Shown here piece after piece: positions 43,204-53,200 of a DNA stretch of 64,000 bases. Origin of the DNA: Chryseobacterium sp. SN22 (lineage in GTDB: Bacteria; Bacteroidota; Bacteroidia; Flavobacteriales; Weeksellaceae); NCBI RefSeq assembly GCF_008329705.1, contig NZ_VTSX01000010.1:62001-126000 (forward strand), in the 5' to 3' direction. The notes beneath the pieces were generated by a model. It saw only the letters and a program-made list of their open reading frames with translations, was not told the DNA's origin and made no database searches. How positions within the stretch are numbered: the first letter of the stretch is position 1; each line of letters begins with the position of its first letter. The translations under genes and the position numbers were made by a program.

Positions 43204-43656
43204 TTATTGTTCAGCTTTTACCGAATAGACCGGGGCCGCTTTCAGCCATTGGTATTTCAGGTTCATCGGTTTGGCAATAAAACGGTAGCCTTCCAGTTTT
43301 TTAAGATAGGTGTAAGAAGCAGAATCGCGGCGGAACGCCAGCCGCTGGTTGGAAAGAAACTGAAACGGAAAAACCACCACCGAATCCCTGGTGGTCTTAA
43401 GCACTTTCCCTGAATTCACCCGGTAGATAAAAACCGATCTTCCGCGGCCGGAAGACTGGTCGACGAGTTGGATGTCTGCCGACGAAACCACCATATCGCT
43501 TTCATTAAAACACTCCTGAGGTTTCATGATATAGGCCTTTCCTTCCTGTCTTTCATCGGCAAAAAGGTCAATTTTCTGGTCCTGATGAATTCTCTTTTCT
43601 TCACAGCCTACCCATCCAAAAAGTACCGGCAGAATGTACAGCAGCTTCTTTTTCAT
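43204..43656 (-). CDS. Lipoprotein downstream of tssBC, possibly TssQ-like
   Basis: A 150-aa lipoprotein: MKKKLLYILPVLFGWVGCEE gives a lipobox with Cys18. The mature part contains ECFNESDMVVSSADIQLVDQ and RGRSVFIYRVNSGKVL and looks mostly beta. It follows tssC by 72 bp on the same strand, with a terminator between. Bacteroidota T6SS loci have a lipoprotein, TssQ, of about this size; calling this TssQ is inference from position only. Confidence 0.6.
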   Translation of the reverse strand: MKKKLLYILPVLFGWVGCEEKRIHQDQKIDLFADERQEGKAYIMKPQECFNESDMVVSSADIQLVDQSSGRGRSVFIYRVNSGKVLKTTRDSVVVFPFQFLSNQRLAFRRDSASYTYLKKLEGYRFIAKPMNLKYQWLKAAPVYSVKAEQ

Positions 43657-43681
43657 AATGATTTAATAATTCGGTAGAAAA

Positions 43682-43707
43682 AAACCGATGTGAAATTCCA
43701 TCGGTTT
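43682..43707 (-). terminator. Terminator of tssC
   Basis: AAACCGATG pairs perfectly with CATCGGTTT around an 8-nt loop, followed by TTTTTCTAC on the minus strand. Confidence 0.75.
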
Positions 43708-43728
43708 AGTATTTTAATTGAGTTAAGA

Positions 43729-45093
43729 TCAGTCCTGAAGATATTCGGCATCCCATTCATTACCGTCATCTCCTTTATGCCCGTCCAGTTTGATAACAAA
43801 ACTTTTAGTAGGGAAATAAGGGGTTAAACGGATATCCAGCCAAACGCGGTCTTTATTTACTTTATCCTGTTCAAAACGTACGATCTTGAATTTTTCGATC
43901 AGTTTGTCCGGACCTTTGATTCCATCGAGGAAAGTTACGATCTGCCTTCTAAGATCATCTTCATTCTTGGCATTCCAGTTTTCAAAAGCCCTTCTGTTCA
44001 GGAAGTCAAGTAATACTTTGGTTACATAGTCGAATACACGTACCACAGAGTAAGTCTGAAGTCCGATATTGTCTCCGGTAAACAATGTTTTAGCAGAAAA
44101 CGCCATGATTTTTCCGTATTCGTTTACCATCGGCACCAATCCCATTTTTTCCAACTGGGAAATTTCGCTTTTTTTCAGCTCGAATTTTACGGCATCCACT
44201 TCATTGATGTTACCGTGCTTCTTTCCTGCGGCTACCTGGGACATCAGCGTCTTATGGATTTTTCCGGCCAGTGAAGTGGAAGGCGGAAGTTCTACATTTT
44301 CCTCTTCTCCTACTTCTTCAGCTTTTCCCCGGCCTACCAGCCAGTTACACGTCATAATTACATTACTTCTGTGAAGCTCGCCGCCGGTAAGGTTGGCTGA
44401 ATGGAATAAATCTACTACATCATCCGGCTTGTCGAGGTTGGCGAAATCGGTAATCATCATCACCTTGTTCTCATTACAGATTTTTGCCCATTTTTCAACA
44501 ACTTTATTGGAGCCCAGGTATCCCGGGATTGCCAGGATGGAATAATTATCCCTAAGATCCAGACGGTCGTAGTAATTTTTAAATTCTTCTGCCACCGCAT
44601 CAATAAACAACGGATTATCAAGGTCTGAAACCTGATCTAAGCTTGCATTCACGATGCTTACGTTATCTACCTTATCCAGTTCGGTGTTTTTATAAAACTG
44701 GGCAACCGTTCTATAGTTGGTTTCGAGTAAACGAACGGCGTCCAGTGTATTTTTCAGGTTTAATTTCAGATTCTGGTCAGCTGCCTGTGCTTTGGATTTG
44801 CAGGTATCAGCCATTTTATCTGCAGATTCATTGCCTTCCAGAAGCTCCACCCAAAGGTTGATTTTCTGAAGAAGTTCTTTTCTTTCTTCTGCTTTATTGT
44901 TGTCGTTCAGGAAGATTTCCTTTCTGGCTTTTCTGGTGGGGTTCATATTGGCGATGCCGTCTACAACGGATTCTACAAAACCGAAACCTCCTATTTTATT
45001 GAGTTCGGCGAGCGGATTACCTTTGGGCTGGCCTGCATGTTGCTGCTGCCCGTGCTGTTGTTGGTTTTCAGCTGCCTGTAATTTACTGTCCAT
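43729..45093 (-). CDS. tssC: Type VI secretion sheath large subunit TssC (Bacteroidota type)
   Basis: The 454-aa protein matches the T6SS-iii TssC family (DUF5458). It has a low-complexity start with many Gln (AAENQQQHGQQQHAGQ), then GGFGFVESVVDGIANMNPTRKARKEIF, LDNPLFIDAVAEEFKNYYDR, AIPGYLGSNKVVEKWAKICN, MITDFANLDKPDDVVDLF and the C-terminal RVWLDIRLTPYFPTKSFVIK. With TssB it builds the contractile sheath. It starts 18 bp after tssB, so both are made together at the ratio the sheath needs. Confidence 0.93.
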   Translation of the reverse strand: MDSKLQAAENQQQHGQQQHAGQPKGNPLAELNKIGGFGFVESVVDGIANMNPTRKARKEIFLNDNNKAEERKELLQKINLWVELLEGNESADKMADTCKSKAQAADQNLKLNLKNTLDAVRLLETNYRTVAQFYKNTELDKVDNVSIVNASLDQVSDLDNPLFIDAVAEEFKNYYDRLDLRDNYSILAIPGYLGSNKVVEKWAKICNENKVMMITDFANLDKPDDVVDLFHSANLTGGELHRSNVIMTCNWLVGRGKAEEVGEEENVELPPSTSLAGKIHKTLMSQVAAGKKHGNINEVDAVKFELKKSEISQLEKMGLVPMVNEYGKIMAFSAKTLFTGDNIGLQTYSVVRVFDYVTKVLLDFLNRRAFENWNAKNEDDLRRQIVTFLDGIKGPDKLIEKFKIVRFEQDKVNKDRVWLDIRLTPYFPTKSFVIKLDGHKGDDGNEWDAEYLQD

Positions 45094-45111
45094 GATTCGT
45101 GAGTCTTTAGA

Positions 45112-45558
45112 TTATTTTTCAAGTTCTTGGGCCACTTCTTTCAATACCTCTACAAATGCAGCTCTGGTCTGGTCATTTTCAAGCATATTGCGCAGAATTT
45201 TATTGGTTTTCAGCTGGCGTACGATTTTATTGTACTGCTCCTGCTCCATGCTCAGCTTCTGTAGGTATTCTGATTTCTGCGTAAGGTTTCTGGGAGTGAA
45301 GTCCGCAAGATTCTGGAAACGGAATTCTTCTTCTACTACATTACCGTCTTCCGTTTCGTGCTGAACGTGTACAGAAGGCTGGAAATGTCTGAAGACGTCT
45401 TCCACGGTTTTTAATCCTGTCACAATTTCAGGAACGTAAGATTCTTCTGTTGTAAGCTGGCTCACTATCAGCGACTTGTTCTCCTGTATCTGCTGAATAG
45501 CTTCATTAGCGTCTACTTTTACTTCGTTTCCGCCAACGCCATAATTAAACATTGCCAT
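45112..45558 (-). CDS. tssB: Type VI secretion sheath small subunit TssB
   Basis: From the ATG at 45558 (MAMFNYGVGGNEVKVDANEA) the protein has 148 aa; the extension to 45660 is low-complexity and unlikely. TssB landmarks are FRFQNLADFTPRNLTQKSEY, then LSMEQEQYNKIVRQLKTNK and a helical C-terminus. The N-terminal 'VKVDANEAIQQIQENK' is typical of the Bacteroidota type. Operon with tssC. Confidence 0.92.
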   Translation of the reverse strand: MAMFNYGVGGNEVKVDANEAIQQIQENKSLIVSQLTTEESYVPEIVTGLKTVEDVFRHFQPSVHVQHETEDGNVVEEEFRFQNLADFTPRNLTQKSEYLQKLSMEQEQYNKIVRQLKTNKILRNMLENDQTRAAFVEVLKEVAQELEK

Positions 45559-45757
45559 ATTGTTGTTATTTTGAGATTTCCTATTTTGGTGTTCATTGTT
45601 TTTATCAGCATCAAATAACTGACCAATCCAATGTTTAAATTTAAAAAAAAACTGTAACATAAAAAATTTTGTTAAGATTTTTTTGAAATATTGTTTAGCG
45701 GATCAACATCAGCAAAAAACCGATATTTCCGGCTTCACTAAACTAGGAAAAATAAAT

Positions 45758-45788
45758 AAAAAAACGCACCATTTCCGATGCGTTTTTT
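45758..45788 (-). terminator. Terminator of the first M13 peptidase gene
   Basis: AAAAAACGCA pairs with TGCGTTTTTT around CCATTTCCGA-type loop; T run on the minus strand. It follows the stop at 45812. Confidence 0.75.
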
Positions 45789-45811
45789 CTTTCTAACAAT
45801 TTTCCGGCTTT

Positions 45812-47911
45812 TTACCAGATTTTTATTCTGTCCTGAGGCGCTTTATACATTTTATCGCCCGGCTTTACATCGAATGCCTTGATGAAAGAATCCTGGTTTA
45901 CCAATGGCCCGAATGCCCTGAAAACGCCCGGTGAATGCGGATCGGTCTTCACCTGGTTGGTCATGTACTGGTCGGTGGATTTTGTTCTCCACACCGTTGC
46001 CCAGCTCATAAAGAACCGCTGGTCCTGCGTAAAACCGCTGATCGGTCCCGGATTGCCGTGGTCTTTCAGGTACATCTGAAGCGCGTCGTAGGCAACCGCT
46101 ACTCCTCCCAGATCCCCGATGTTTTCACCGCTGGTGAATTTACCGTTCACGAAGCTTCCTTTTACCGGCTCGTAAGCACTGTACTGGGCAGCCAGCTGGG
46201 CTACTTTGGCATCAAAATTCTTACGGTCCGCATCCGTCCACCAGTTGTTCAGGTTACCGTCACCGTCGAATCTGGAACCGCTGTCATCGAATCCGTGGGA
46301 AATCTCATGGCCGATTACCGCTCCGATTCCACCGAAATTTACGGCAGCATCTGCATTAGGGTTATAAAACGGAGGCTGAAGGATTGCAGCAGGAAAAACG
46401 ATTTCGTTGTTGGATCCGCTATAGTAAGCATTTACCGTCTGCGGCGTCATTCCCCATTCCGATTTATCAACAGGTTTTCCTACTTTATCGAGGCTCCTCT
46501 GGTATTGCCACGCCGACACATTCTGAAGGTTGGAATATAAGGTTGCTCCTGCTTTCGGAGATTCCACTTTTAATTGGGTATAATCTTTCCATTTATCCGG
46601 ATAAGCGATTTTTACTGTAAATTTCGACAGTTTGTCCTGTGCTTTTACTTTGGTTTCCGGAGACATCCAGTCCATATCGTTGATATGGGTTTTGAATGAC
46701 TTTAAAATATAATCGATATATGTCTCCATCTGCGCTTTGGCTTCAGGCGTAAAGTATTTTTCAACATACAGTTTTCCGAAAGCTTCTCCCAGAACACCGT
46801 TTACAAGAGACAGTCCTCTTTTGTTCATCGGCCGCTGTTCTTTCTGGCCCTGAAGGTATTTGGAATAGAAATCGAACCGGATCTGTTCCAGATTTTCATC
46901 TAAATTGCTGGCATTTCCATTAATTAAATGATATTTCAGATAATCTTTCAGCAACGGCAGGTTTTTCTGTGTCAGGAACGAATCCATATTCTGGTAATAC
47001 TTCAATTCGCCGACAATCACACGGTCGGTACTGACGCCTGCCTCTTTTAAGTATTTCGGAAGATTGATATTTTTAACCAAAGCCGGCAGTTCCGATACGT
47101 TTTTAGGATTGTATCTTAAATTGGCATCTCTGTTCTGCTCAAGTGTCAATAAGTAATTGGCCAGCTGCTTTTCGAAATCCACTACGTTTTTCGATGCAGC
47201 ATCCGCATTTTTATATCCTAGAACGCCGAAGAGTTTCCCGACATATGCCTGATATTCCGCCAGGGTTTTGGTATTGGCTTCATTGACTTTCTGATAGTAA
47301 TCCCTTCCCAAACCAAGGTCCGGCCCGCCAAGATATACTGCATTCATATTGGAATTTTTCATATCGGCGCCTACTCTCCAGCCGTAGAAGGAATTGTCGC
47401 CTACTTTCGTTGCTTCCAGTAAGTATTTCTGAAGATCGTTCAGGTTTTTGATGGCATCGATTTTTGCCAGGTCTCCCTTGATCGGATTCAGGCCTTCTGC
47501 ATTTCTTTTACCGGTATCCATAAAAGAGGCGTATAGATTCTGGATTTTCTGTCCTTCGGAACCTGCCTGATACGATTCGGATAAAATTTTATTTAAAATA
47601 TCCAGGGAAGCATCGTCTACATTTTCCCTCAACGCATTGAAAGATCCCCAGCTCGCTTTATCGGAAGGAATCTGTGTGGTCTTCACCCAATTTCCATTAA
47701 CGTAGCTAAAAAAGTCATCCTGCGGACGTACGGAGTTATCCATATAGGCCAAATTCAGTCCTTCTTCTTTCATTTCTTCTTTTTTCACCGGCTCCGCGGC
47801 CGCTTCCTTCACGGTTTCCGGTTTCTGAGTATCCGCCGTCTTTGCTGTACCGCACGAATTTAGGAATACCAGTCCCGAAAAGGCAAGTATCCCGATATTT
47901 AGCTTTTTCAT
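45812..47911 (-). CDS. M13-family zinc metallopeptidase, lipoprotein
   Basis: A 699-aa neprilysin/PepO-like endopeptidase. It has a lipoprotein signal (LVFLNSCGTAK), a linker rich in Lys and Glu (to about 50), the M13 N-terminal lobe (DNSVRPQDDFFSYVNGNWVK) and the zinc lobe with HEISH at 535-539 and GENIGDLGGVAVAYDAL supplying the third ligand. A NAYYSGSNNEIVFPAAILQP block precedes the zinc site. It would cut periplasmic or outside peptides. A close paralogue is encoded immediately upstream. Confidence 0.94.
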   Translation of the reverse strand: MKKLNIGILAFSGLVFLNSCGTAKTADTQKPETVKEAAAEPVKKEEMKEEGLNLAYMDNSVRPQDDFFSYVNGNWVKTTQIPSDKASWGSFNALRENVDDASLDILNKILSESYQAGSEGQKIQNLYASFMDTGKRNAEGLNPIKGDLAKIDAIKNLNDLQKYLLEATKVGDNSFYGWRVGADMKNSNMNAVYLGGPDLGLGRDYYQKVNEANTKTLAEYQAYVGKLFGVLGYKNADAASKNVVDFEKQLANYLLTLEQNRDANLRYNPKNVSELPALVKNINLPKYLKEAGVSTDRVIVGELKYYQNMDSFLTQKNLPLLKDYLKYHLINGNASNLDENLEQIRFDFYSKYLQGQKEQRPMNKRGLSLVNGVLGEAFGKLYVEKYFTPEAKAQMETYIDYILKSFKTHINDMDWMSPETKVKAQDKLSKFTVKIAYPDKWKDYTQLKVESPKAGATLYSNLQNVSAWQYQRSLDKVGKPVDKSEWGMTPQTVNAYYSGSNNEIVFPAAILQPPFYNPNADAAVNFGGIGAVIGHEISHGFDDSGSRFDGDGNLNNWWTDADRKNFDAKVAQLAAQYSAYEPVKGSFVNGKFTSGENIGDLGGVAVAYDALQMYLKDHGNPGPISGFTQDQRFFMSWATVWRTKSTDQYMTNQVKTDPHSPGVFRAFGPLVNQDSFIKAFDVKPGDKMYKAPQDRIKIW

Positions 47912-48062
47912 TTAAATATATTTTGATTTACACAAACTTACCAAATATACAAATTTGATTGTAATCTTGACCGCTTATTTGTACCACAAGAAAACACCAG
48001 TTTAAGTAAATAATTACCGGCTGAAGATAAACTTCAGCTAAAGTCGGCTGTATTTTCCATAA

Positions 48063-48090
48063 AAAAACCGCTCATTGCTGAACGGTTTTT
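48063..48090 (-). terminator. Terminator of the second M13 peptidase gene
   Basis: Minus strand ACCGTTCA pairs with TGAGCGGT (one G-U) around GCAA, flanked by A/T pairs and a T run. Confidence 0.75.
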
Positions 48091-48108
48091 ATGATATTTA
48101 AGAATGGA

Positions 48109-50136
48109 CTACCAGATTTTGATCCGATCTGCCGGCTTCTTATAAAGTTTGTCACCTTCTTTTACGTCGAATGCTTTATAGAAAGCGTCAACGTTGGTTA
48201 AAGGTCCGAAACTTCTGAAATATCCCGGAGAGTGAGGATCGGTTTTCACCTGATTCACCATGTATTTTTCACTTGATAAAGTTCTCCACACGGTTGCCCA
48301 GCTCAAGAAGAACCTCTGATCCTGGCTGTACCCACTGATCATCCCCGGATTTCCTTTATCTTTCAGATACATCTGCAAGGCATCATAAGCGATGTTTACC
48401 CCGCCTAGGTCGGCGATGTTTTCACCGTTGGTAAAGGTCCCGTTGACGAAAGTTCCTTTTACAGGCTCATATTTGTCATATTGTGCAGCCAAAGCTTTGG
48501 TTGCTTTTTCGAAGTTGGCTTTATCTTCCGGTGTCCACCAGTCTACCAGGTTTCCGTCGGCATCAAACTGCGCTCCGGAATCATCGAATCCGTGGCTCAT
48601 TTCATGACCGATTACCGCACCGATTCCTCCGAAGTTCACGGCAGCATCCGCTTTAGGATTGAAGAATGGCGGCTGAAGGATGGCAGCCGGGAAAACGATT
48701 TCGTTATTTACCGGGTTATAGTAGGCATTCACCGTCTGTGGCGTCATTCCCCACTCTGATTTATCCACCGGTTTCCCGATTTTAGCAAGGTCTTTGTTGT
48801 ACTGCCATTCCGTAATGTTCTGAAGGTTGGAATACAGGTTTCCGCCTTTGGATTCAGGAACGATGGTTAATTTGGAATAATCTTTCCACTTATCCGGATA
48901 AGCTACTTTTACCGTGAATTTATTTAATTTCTGCGTCGCTTTTTCCTTGGTTGTTGAAGACATCCACGCTAAATTATTAATGTGTACCGCGAAACTTTTC
49001 TTCAGGTAATCGATCAGTTCTACCATCTGCGCTTTGGCTTCCGCAGGGAAATATTTCTCAACGTATAATTTTCCGAACGCTTCGCCCAAAGTTCCGTTGA
49101 TCAGCTCAAACCCTCTTTTGTTCAAAGCCCTCTGCTCCTGCTGGCCTCTCAGGTATTTACCGTAAAAAGCAAACTTCATATCTCCGATCTTTTCGCTTAG
49201 ATAAGAAGCACTGCCATGGATCATGTGGAATTTAAGATAATCTTTGATCACAGGAAGATTCTTGGCGTTGATGAATTTATCTAAATTTTTGTAATAGCCT
49301 AATTCCCCAATGATCACCTTATCTGAAGTTACGCCTACCTTTTTTAGGTAACCCGCAAGGTCTACATTTTTTACCAGAGCGGAAAGCTCAGCCATGGTTT
49401 TCGGATTGTACTGGAGGGTATTGTCACGGCTCTGCTCGTTGGTCAGATAGGTCTGAGCGATGCTTTTCTCGTAATCAACGATACCTTTTGCAGCCGCATC
49501 CGCGTTTTTATATCCTAATTCTTTCAGCATGGAAGCCACATATTTTGTGTATTCCGCCAAAGCCTCGGTATTCTTTTCGTTTACTTTCTGGTAATAGTCT
49601 CTTCCCAGTCCTAAAGAAGCATTTCCAAGATACACCGCATTCATTTTGGAATCTTTAAGATCCGCATCCACGCCCCATCCGTAGAAATTATTCTCTCCTT
49701 CTTTGGTTACGGAAATCAAATAATTCTGAAGGTCATTTACGTTTTTAATAGCGTCGATCTTATTCAGGTTGGCCTGGATCGGCTTGATGCCGTCTGCATT
49801 TCTTTTGGCCATATCCATGTACGAAGCGTAAAGGTCCTGGATTTTTTTACCTTCTGTTCCGTCAGCAAATTTATCTTTCAGAAGCGAGTTCAGGATAGTC
49901 ATGGAATTGTTGTCCGTATCGTCAGCCAGCTTGTTGAAACTTCCCCAGGTAGGTTTATCGGAAGGGATTTTAGCCGTCTTCATCCATGTTCCGCTTACAA
50001 AGTTATAAAAGTCATCCTGCGGACGTACCGATTTATCCATCAGGGTAAGATCCAGGCCTTTGTCTGTCGCCTGAGCGTTCACCGTCTGTGAACATAGTCC
50101 TCCCAATAAAAGCAGGGAAAGCGTTAGTTTTTTCAT
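48109..50136 (-). CDS. M13-family zinc metallopeptidase, secreted
   Basis: A 675-aa paralogue of the next gene downstream, with a plain signal peptide (LTLSLLLLGGLCSQTVNAQA) instead of a lipobox, so it should be soluble in the periplasm. Zinc motif HEMSH at 511-515, third ligand in GENIADLGGVNIAYDAL. Identity to the other copy appears high along the whole length (shared SVRPQDDF, KPVDKSEWGMTPQTVNAYY, VNFGGIGAVIGHE). Own terminator. Confidence 0.94.
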   Translation of the reverse strand: MKKLTLSLLLLGGLCSQTVNAQATDKGLDLTLMDKSVRPQDDFYNFVSGTWMKTAKIPSDKPTWGSFNKLADDTDNNSMTILNSLLKDKFADGTEGKKIQDLYASYMDMAKRNADGIKPIQANLNKIDAIKNVNDLQNYLISVTKEGENNFYGWGVDADLKDSKMNAVYLGNASLGLGRDYYQKVNEKNTEALAEYTKYVASMLKELGYKNADAAAKGIVDYEKSIAQTYLTNEQSRDNTLQYNPKTMAELSALVKNVDLAGYLKKVGVTSDKVIIGELGYYKNLDKFINAKNLPVIKDYLKFHMIHGSASYLSEKIGDMKFAFYGKYLRGQQEQRALNKRGFELINGTLGEAFGKLYVEKYFPAEAKAQMVELIDYLKKSFAVHINNLAWMSSTTKEKATQKLNKFTVKVAYPDKWKDYSKLTIVPESKGGNLYSNLQNITEWQYNKDLAKIGKPVDKSEWGMTPQTVNAYYNPVNNEIVFPAAILQPPFFNPKADAAVNFGGIGAVIGHEMSHGFDDSGAQFDADGNLVDWWTPEDKANFEKATKALAAQYDKYEPVKGTFVNGTFTNGENIADLGGVNIAYDALQMYLKDKGNPGMISGYSQDQRFFLSWATVWRTLSSEKYMVNQVKTDPHSPGYFRSFGPLTNVDAFYKAFDVKEGDKLYKKPADRIKIW

Positions 50137-50212
50137 TATAATTACAATTTATACAATAAGTATAACTTTTTTTTAATTCGTTACTTTTTATGAAAACAAA
50201 TTTAATCAAATA

Positions 50213-53200
50213 TTAAGAATTTGCGATTTCTTTTACATTCCCGGTTCTTTTCAGGAATCCCCAAGACTGCATTTCGCCTTTAAGCGCCCTTCTCAGGCTT
50301 CTGAACAGGACGATGTACATCAGCCACCGGTAACCGAATCTCTGCGGAATGACATACAGCAGGTTAACGATTTTCTCGCGCTGCATGATAAAGGCAATGA
50401 AGGCCAGTGAAGCATCCACCAGAAGAAAGATCAGATAATAGCCGAATATTTTCCCGCCGTTTCCTGATAAGAGACCGAAAAACATGATAAGATCAGCCAT
50501 CGGTGAGAAAAACGGGATGATATACTGGAACAATAAAATATTCGGCATTGCCCATAGTCCTAAGCCTTTGTATTTCGGATTCAGAAAGGTCTGTCTTTGT
50601 TTCCAGAACATCTGCATAATGCCGTAAGTCCATCTGAAGCGCTGTTTTAAAAACTGCTTTACGCTTTCAGGCGCTTCGGTTACGGCAACCGCCCTGTTTT
50701 CATTGGCTACGGTATATCCTTCTCTCAGAATTTTTACGGTAATGTCACAGTCTTCCGCCAGGGTATCAGAAGAATAGCCCTCCACTTCTTCGACAACAGA
50801 TTTTTTAAAGGCTCCGATGGCTCCCGGAATTACCGTAATCGCATTGATGTTGGCATAGGCCAGCCGGTCGAAGTTCTGGCTGGTCGTATATTCGATAGAC
50901 TGCCATCTGGTAAGCCAGTTTACCGTATTCCCTACTTTTACGTTTCCTGCAACGGCGGCAATTTTATCTTCCGGCGCGGAATTTAAAAACCGGGCAATTA
51001 AATATTTTACCGCGTTCTGTTCCAGTTTGGTATCGGCATCAATGCAGACTATATATTCCGCATCCGTTTCAGAAATTCCGAAATTCAGAGCAGTTGCTTT
51101 TCCTCCGTTTATTTTACTGAAAATTTTAAGCTTCGGATTCCCGGAAAAGGCTTCCCTGGCTTTTTCATACGTTGAATCCCTGCTTCCGTCGTCCACCATA
51201 ATGACATCGAAATTCGGATAGGTCTGTTTCAACAGGTTGCTTAGTGAAGAAACAATATTCACCTCTTCATTGTAAGCCGGAACAATAACCGAAACCTTCG
51301 GATAGGATTCCAGCATCGGGAAAACGCCTAATTTTTTCTCCTTTTTTCTTTCCTGAAAGGCCCAGTACAGCATAACGGACAGCCTGATCAGTCCCAACCC
51401 GATGAAGATCGTAAACAGGGCCACCAGGAAATAACTGATGCCATAAATAATTGTTGCCAGGATGAGGTTCAGCTGCATTACGTAATAAGCTTTTGTTTTC
51501 GGCACTTCAGGCATCAGTTCGTTTTTGCTTTTATGCAGGATGTTGGTAAGGTTGGTGAAGTGATATCCCTGTTTCTGCAGTGTTGGAATTAAAATTTTTA
51601 ATGCTTTTACCGTCTCTTCCCGCGTATCGCCGCCTGCATCATGCAGCAGGATAATATTTCCTCTTTCTGCTTTTACCCCGGCCATTACCCTTTTTACGAT
51701 TTCATCGGCTTTTATTCCGGGCTGCCAGTCCTCGGGATCGATATTTTCACCGATATCCAGGTAATTCTGTTGCCTTGCCAAAGCTACGGGAATGATTTCC
51801 TCCGAAGTCGTCGGTTCAGAATCCGCATTATACGGTGCCCTGAAGAGGATGGTGCTGTGTCCGGTAATACACTCGATCAGCAGTCTGGTGAGTTTCATTT
51901 CGAGCAGGGCTCTTTCGGGACTTACTTTGGCCACATTTTCATGGGTAAAAGTGTGATTCCCTATTTCATGGCCTTCGCGGTAAATTCTTTTAACCAACGG
52001 AAGGTTTTTTTCAGCATTTAAACCGACCAGAAAGAAAGCGGCAGGAACATGGTATTTTGAAAGCACATCCAGCACCTGCGGCGTGTAGGTTTCATCCGGT
52101 CCGTCATCAAAGGTAAGCACGAGTTCTTTCTGAGGAGCTCCGCCATACTTTCTTACTTCATAGGAACTCGGATAGGTGATGTAATTTTCGTCGGTAATAA
52201 TTTTTTCTTCCGGGTCGATCTCAACGGCAATCTTTCCGTCATGCGGGGTGTTCAGCACGTCCAGCACTTCGCCGTCGCCGATATAATCCACCATGGTTTG
52301 TCCCTTTACATTTTCCAGCACTTTTAAGTTTAATTTTAAAAGCCCTGCAAGCGTTAAGTCTTTGTCATAAAAATTCCAGATCCGGCTGTCTTCACTTCCC
52401 AGTCTCCACAGAGCAGTTCCGGCGAGCGGATATTCCGAAGAAAAACGCATGGTGTTGAAGACCGATGCCGCATCGTTGAAAAATACGGTGTGCGTATTGT
52501 TCTTGGAATCAGTATAGGAATAATTCAGGTTGAAGGTATTGTCGTCAAAATTGATTTTTGCTTTGCTGGCACTGGCTTTGGTGATGGCTTGCATGTAAGT
52601 CACAGAACTGTTGTCGTCTTTATGGGTACTCCAGTCGTAGCCGTAGGCTCCCAGTCCTAAAATAACTTTCTCCGGTGATGTTTTTGCCAGGATCTTCCCG
52701 GTTTGCGCTTCGATCCATTTCTGTGAGGAAACCGGTCCGGCATCGCCGTCGGCGGAATATTCATCATAGGCCATCAATACAAAATAATCGACATACGGGC
52801 TCAGTTTTTCAACATTGTAATCGTCGTTATCCGTCATGATATCCATGGAAACCAAAAGCTTATCTTTCTTAAAAGTTTCTGAAAGTTCTTTCATGAAAGC
52901 GATCAGGTTTTCATCGGAATCGAGGTTCATGTCTTCAAAGTCGATGTTGATTCCTTTGAAATGCATCTTATTGCACTGCTGTTTCAGTTTCTGGATAAGC
53001 TGTGTTCTTCTGCAGGAATCTTTCAACACTTGCCCCAATCCTTCCGAATGGAATTCCTGATTGAAATTATTGCTGAGAATCGGCATTGCAGCCACCCCCG
53101 TTCTTCTGATGATCTTGTATCCTTCGGGATCCACGTTGGTTTTCAGGTCTCCGGTTTTAGGATCCAGGAAAAACCATTCCGGGAAAACCAGGTTGATGTG

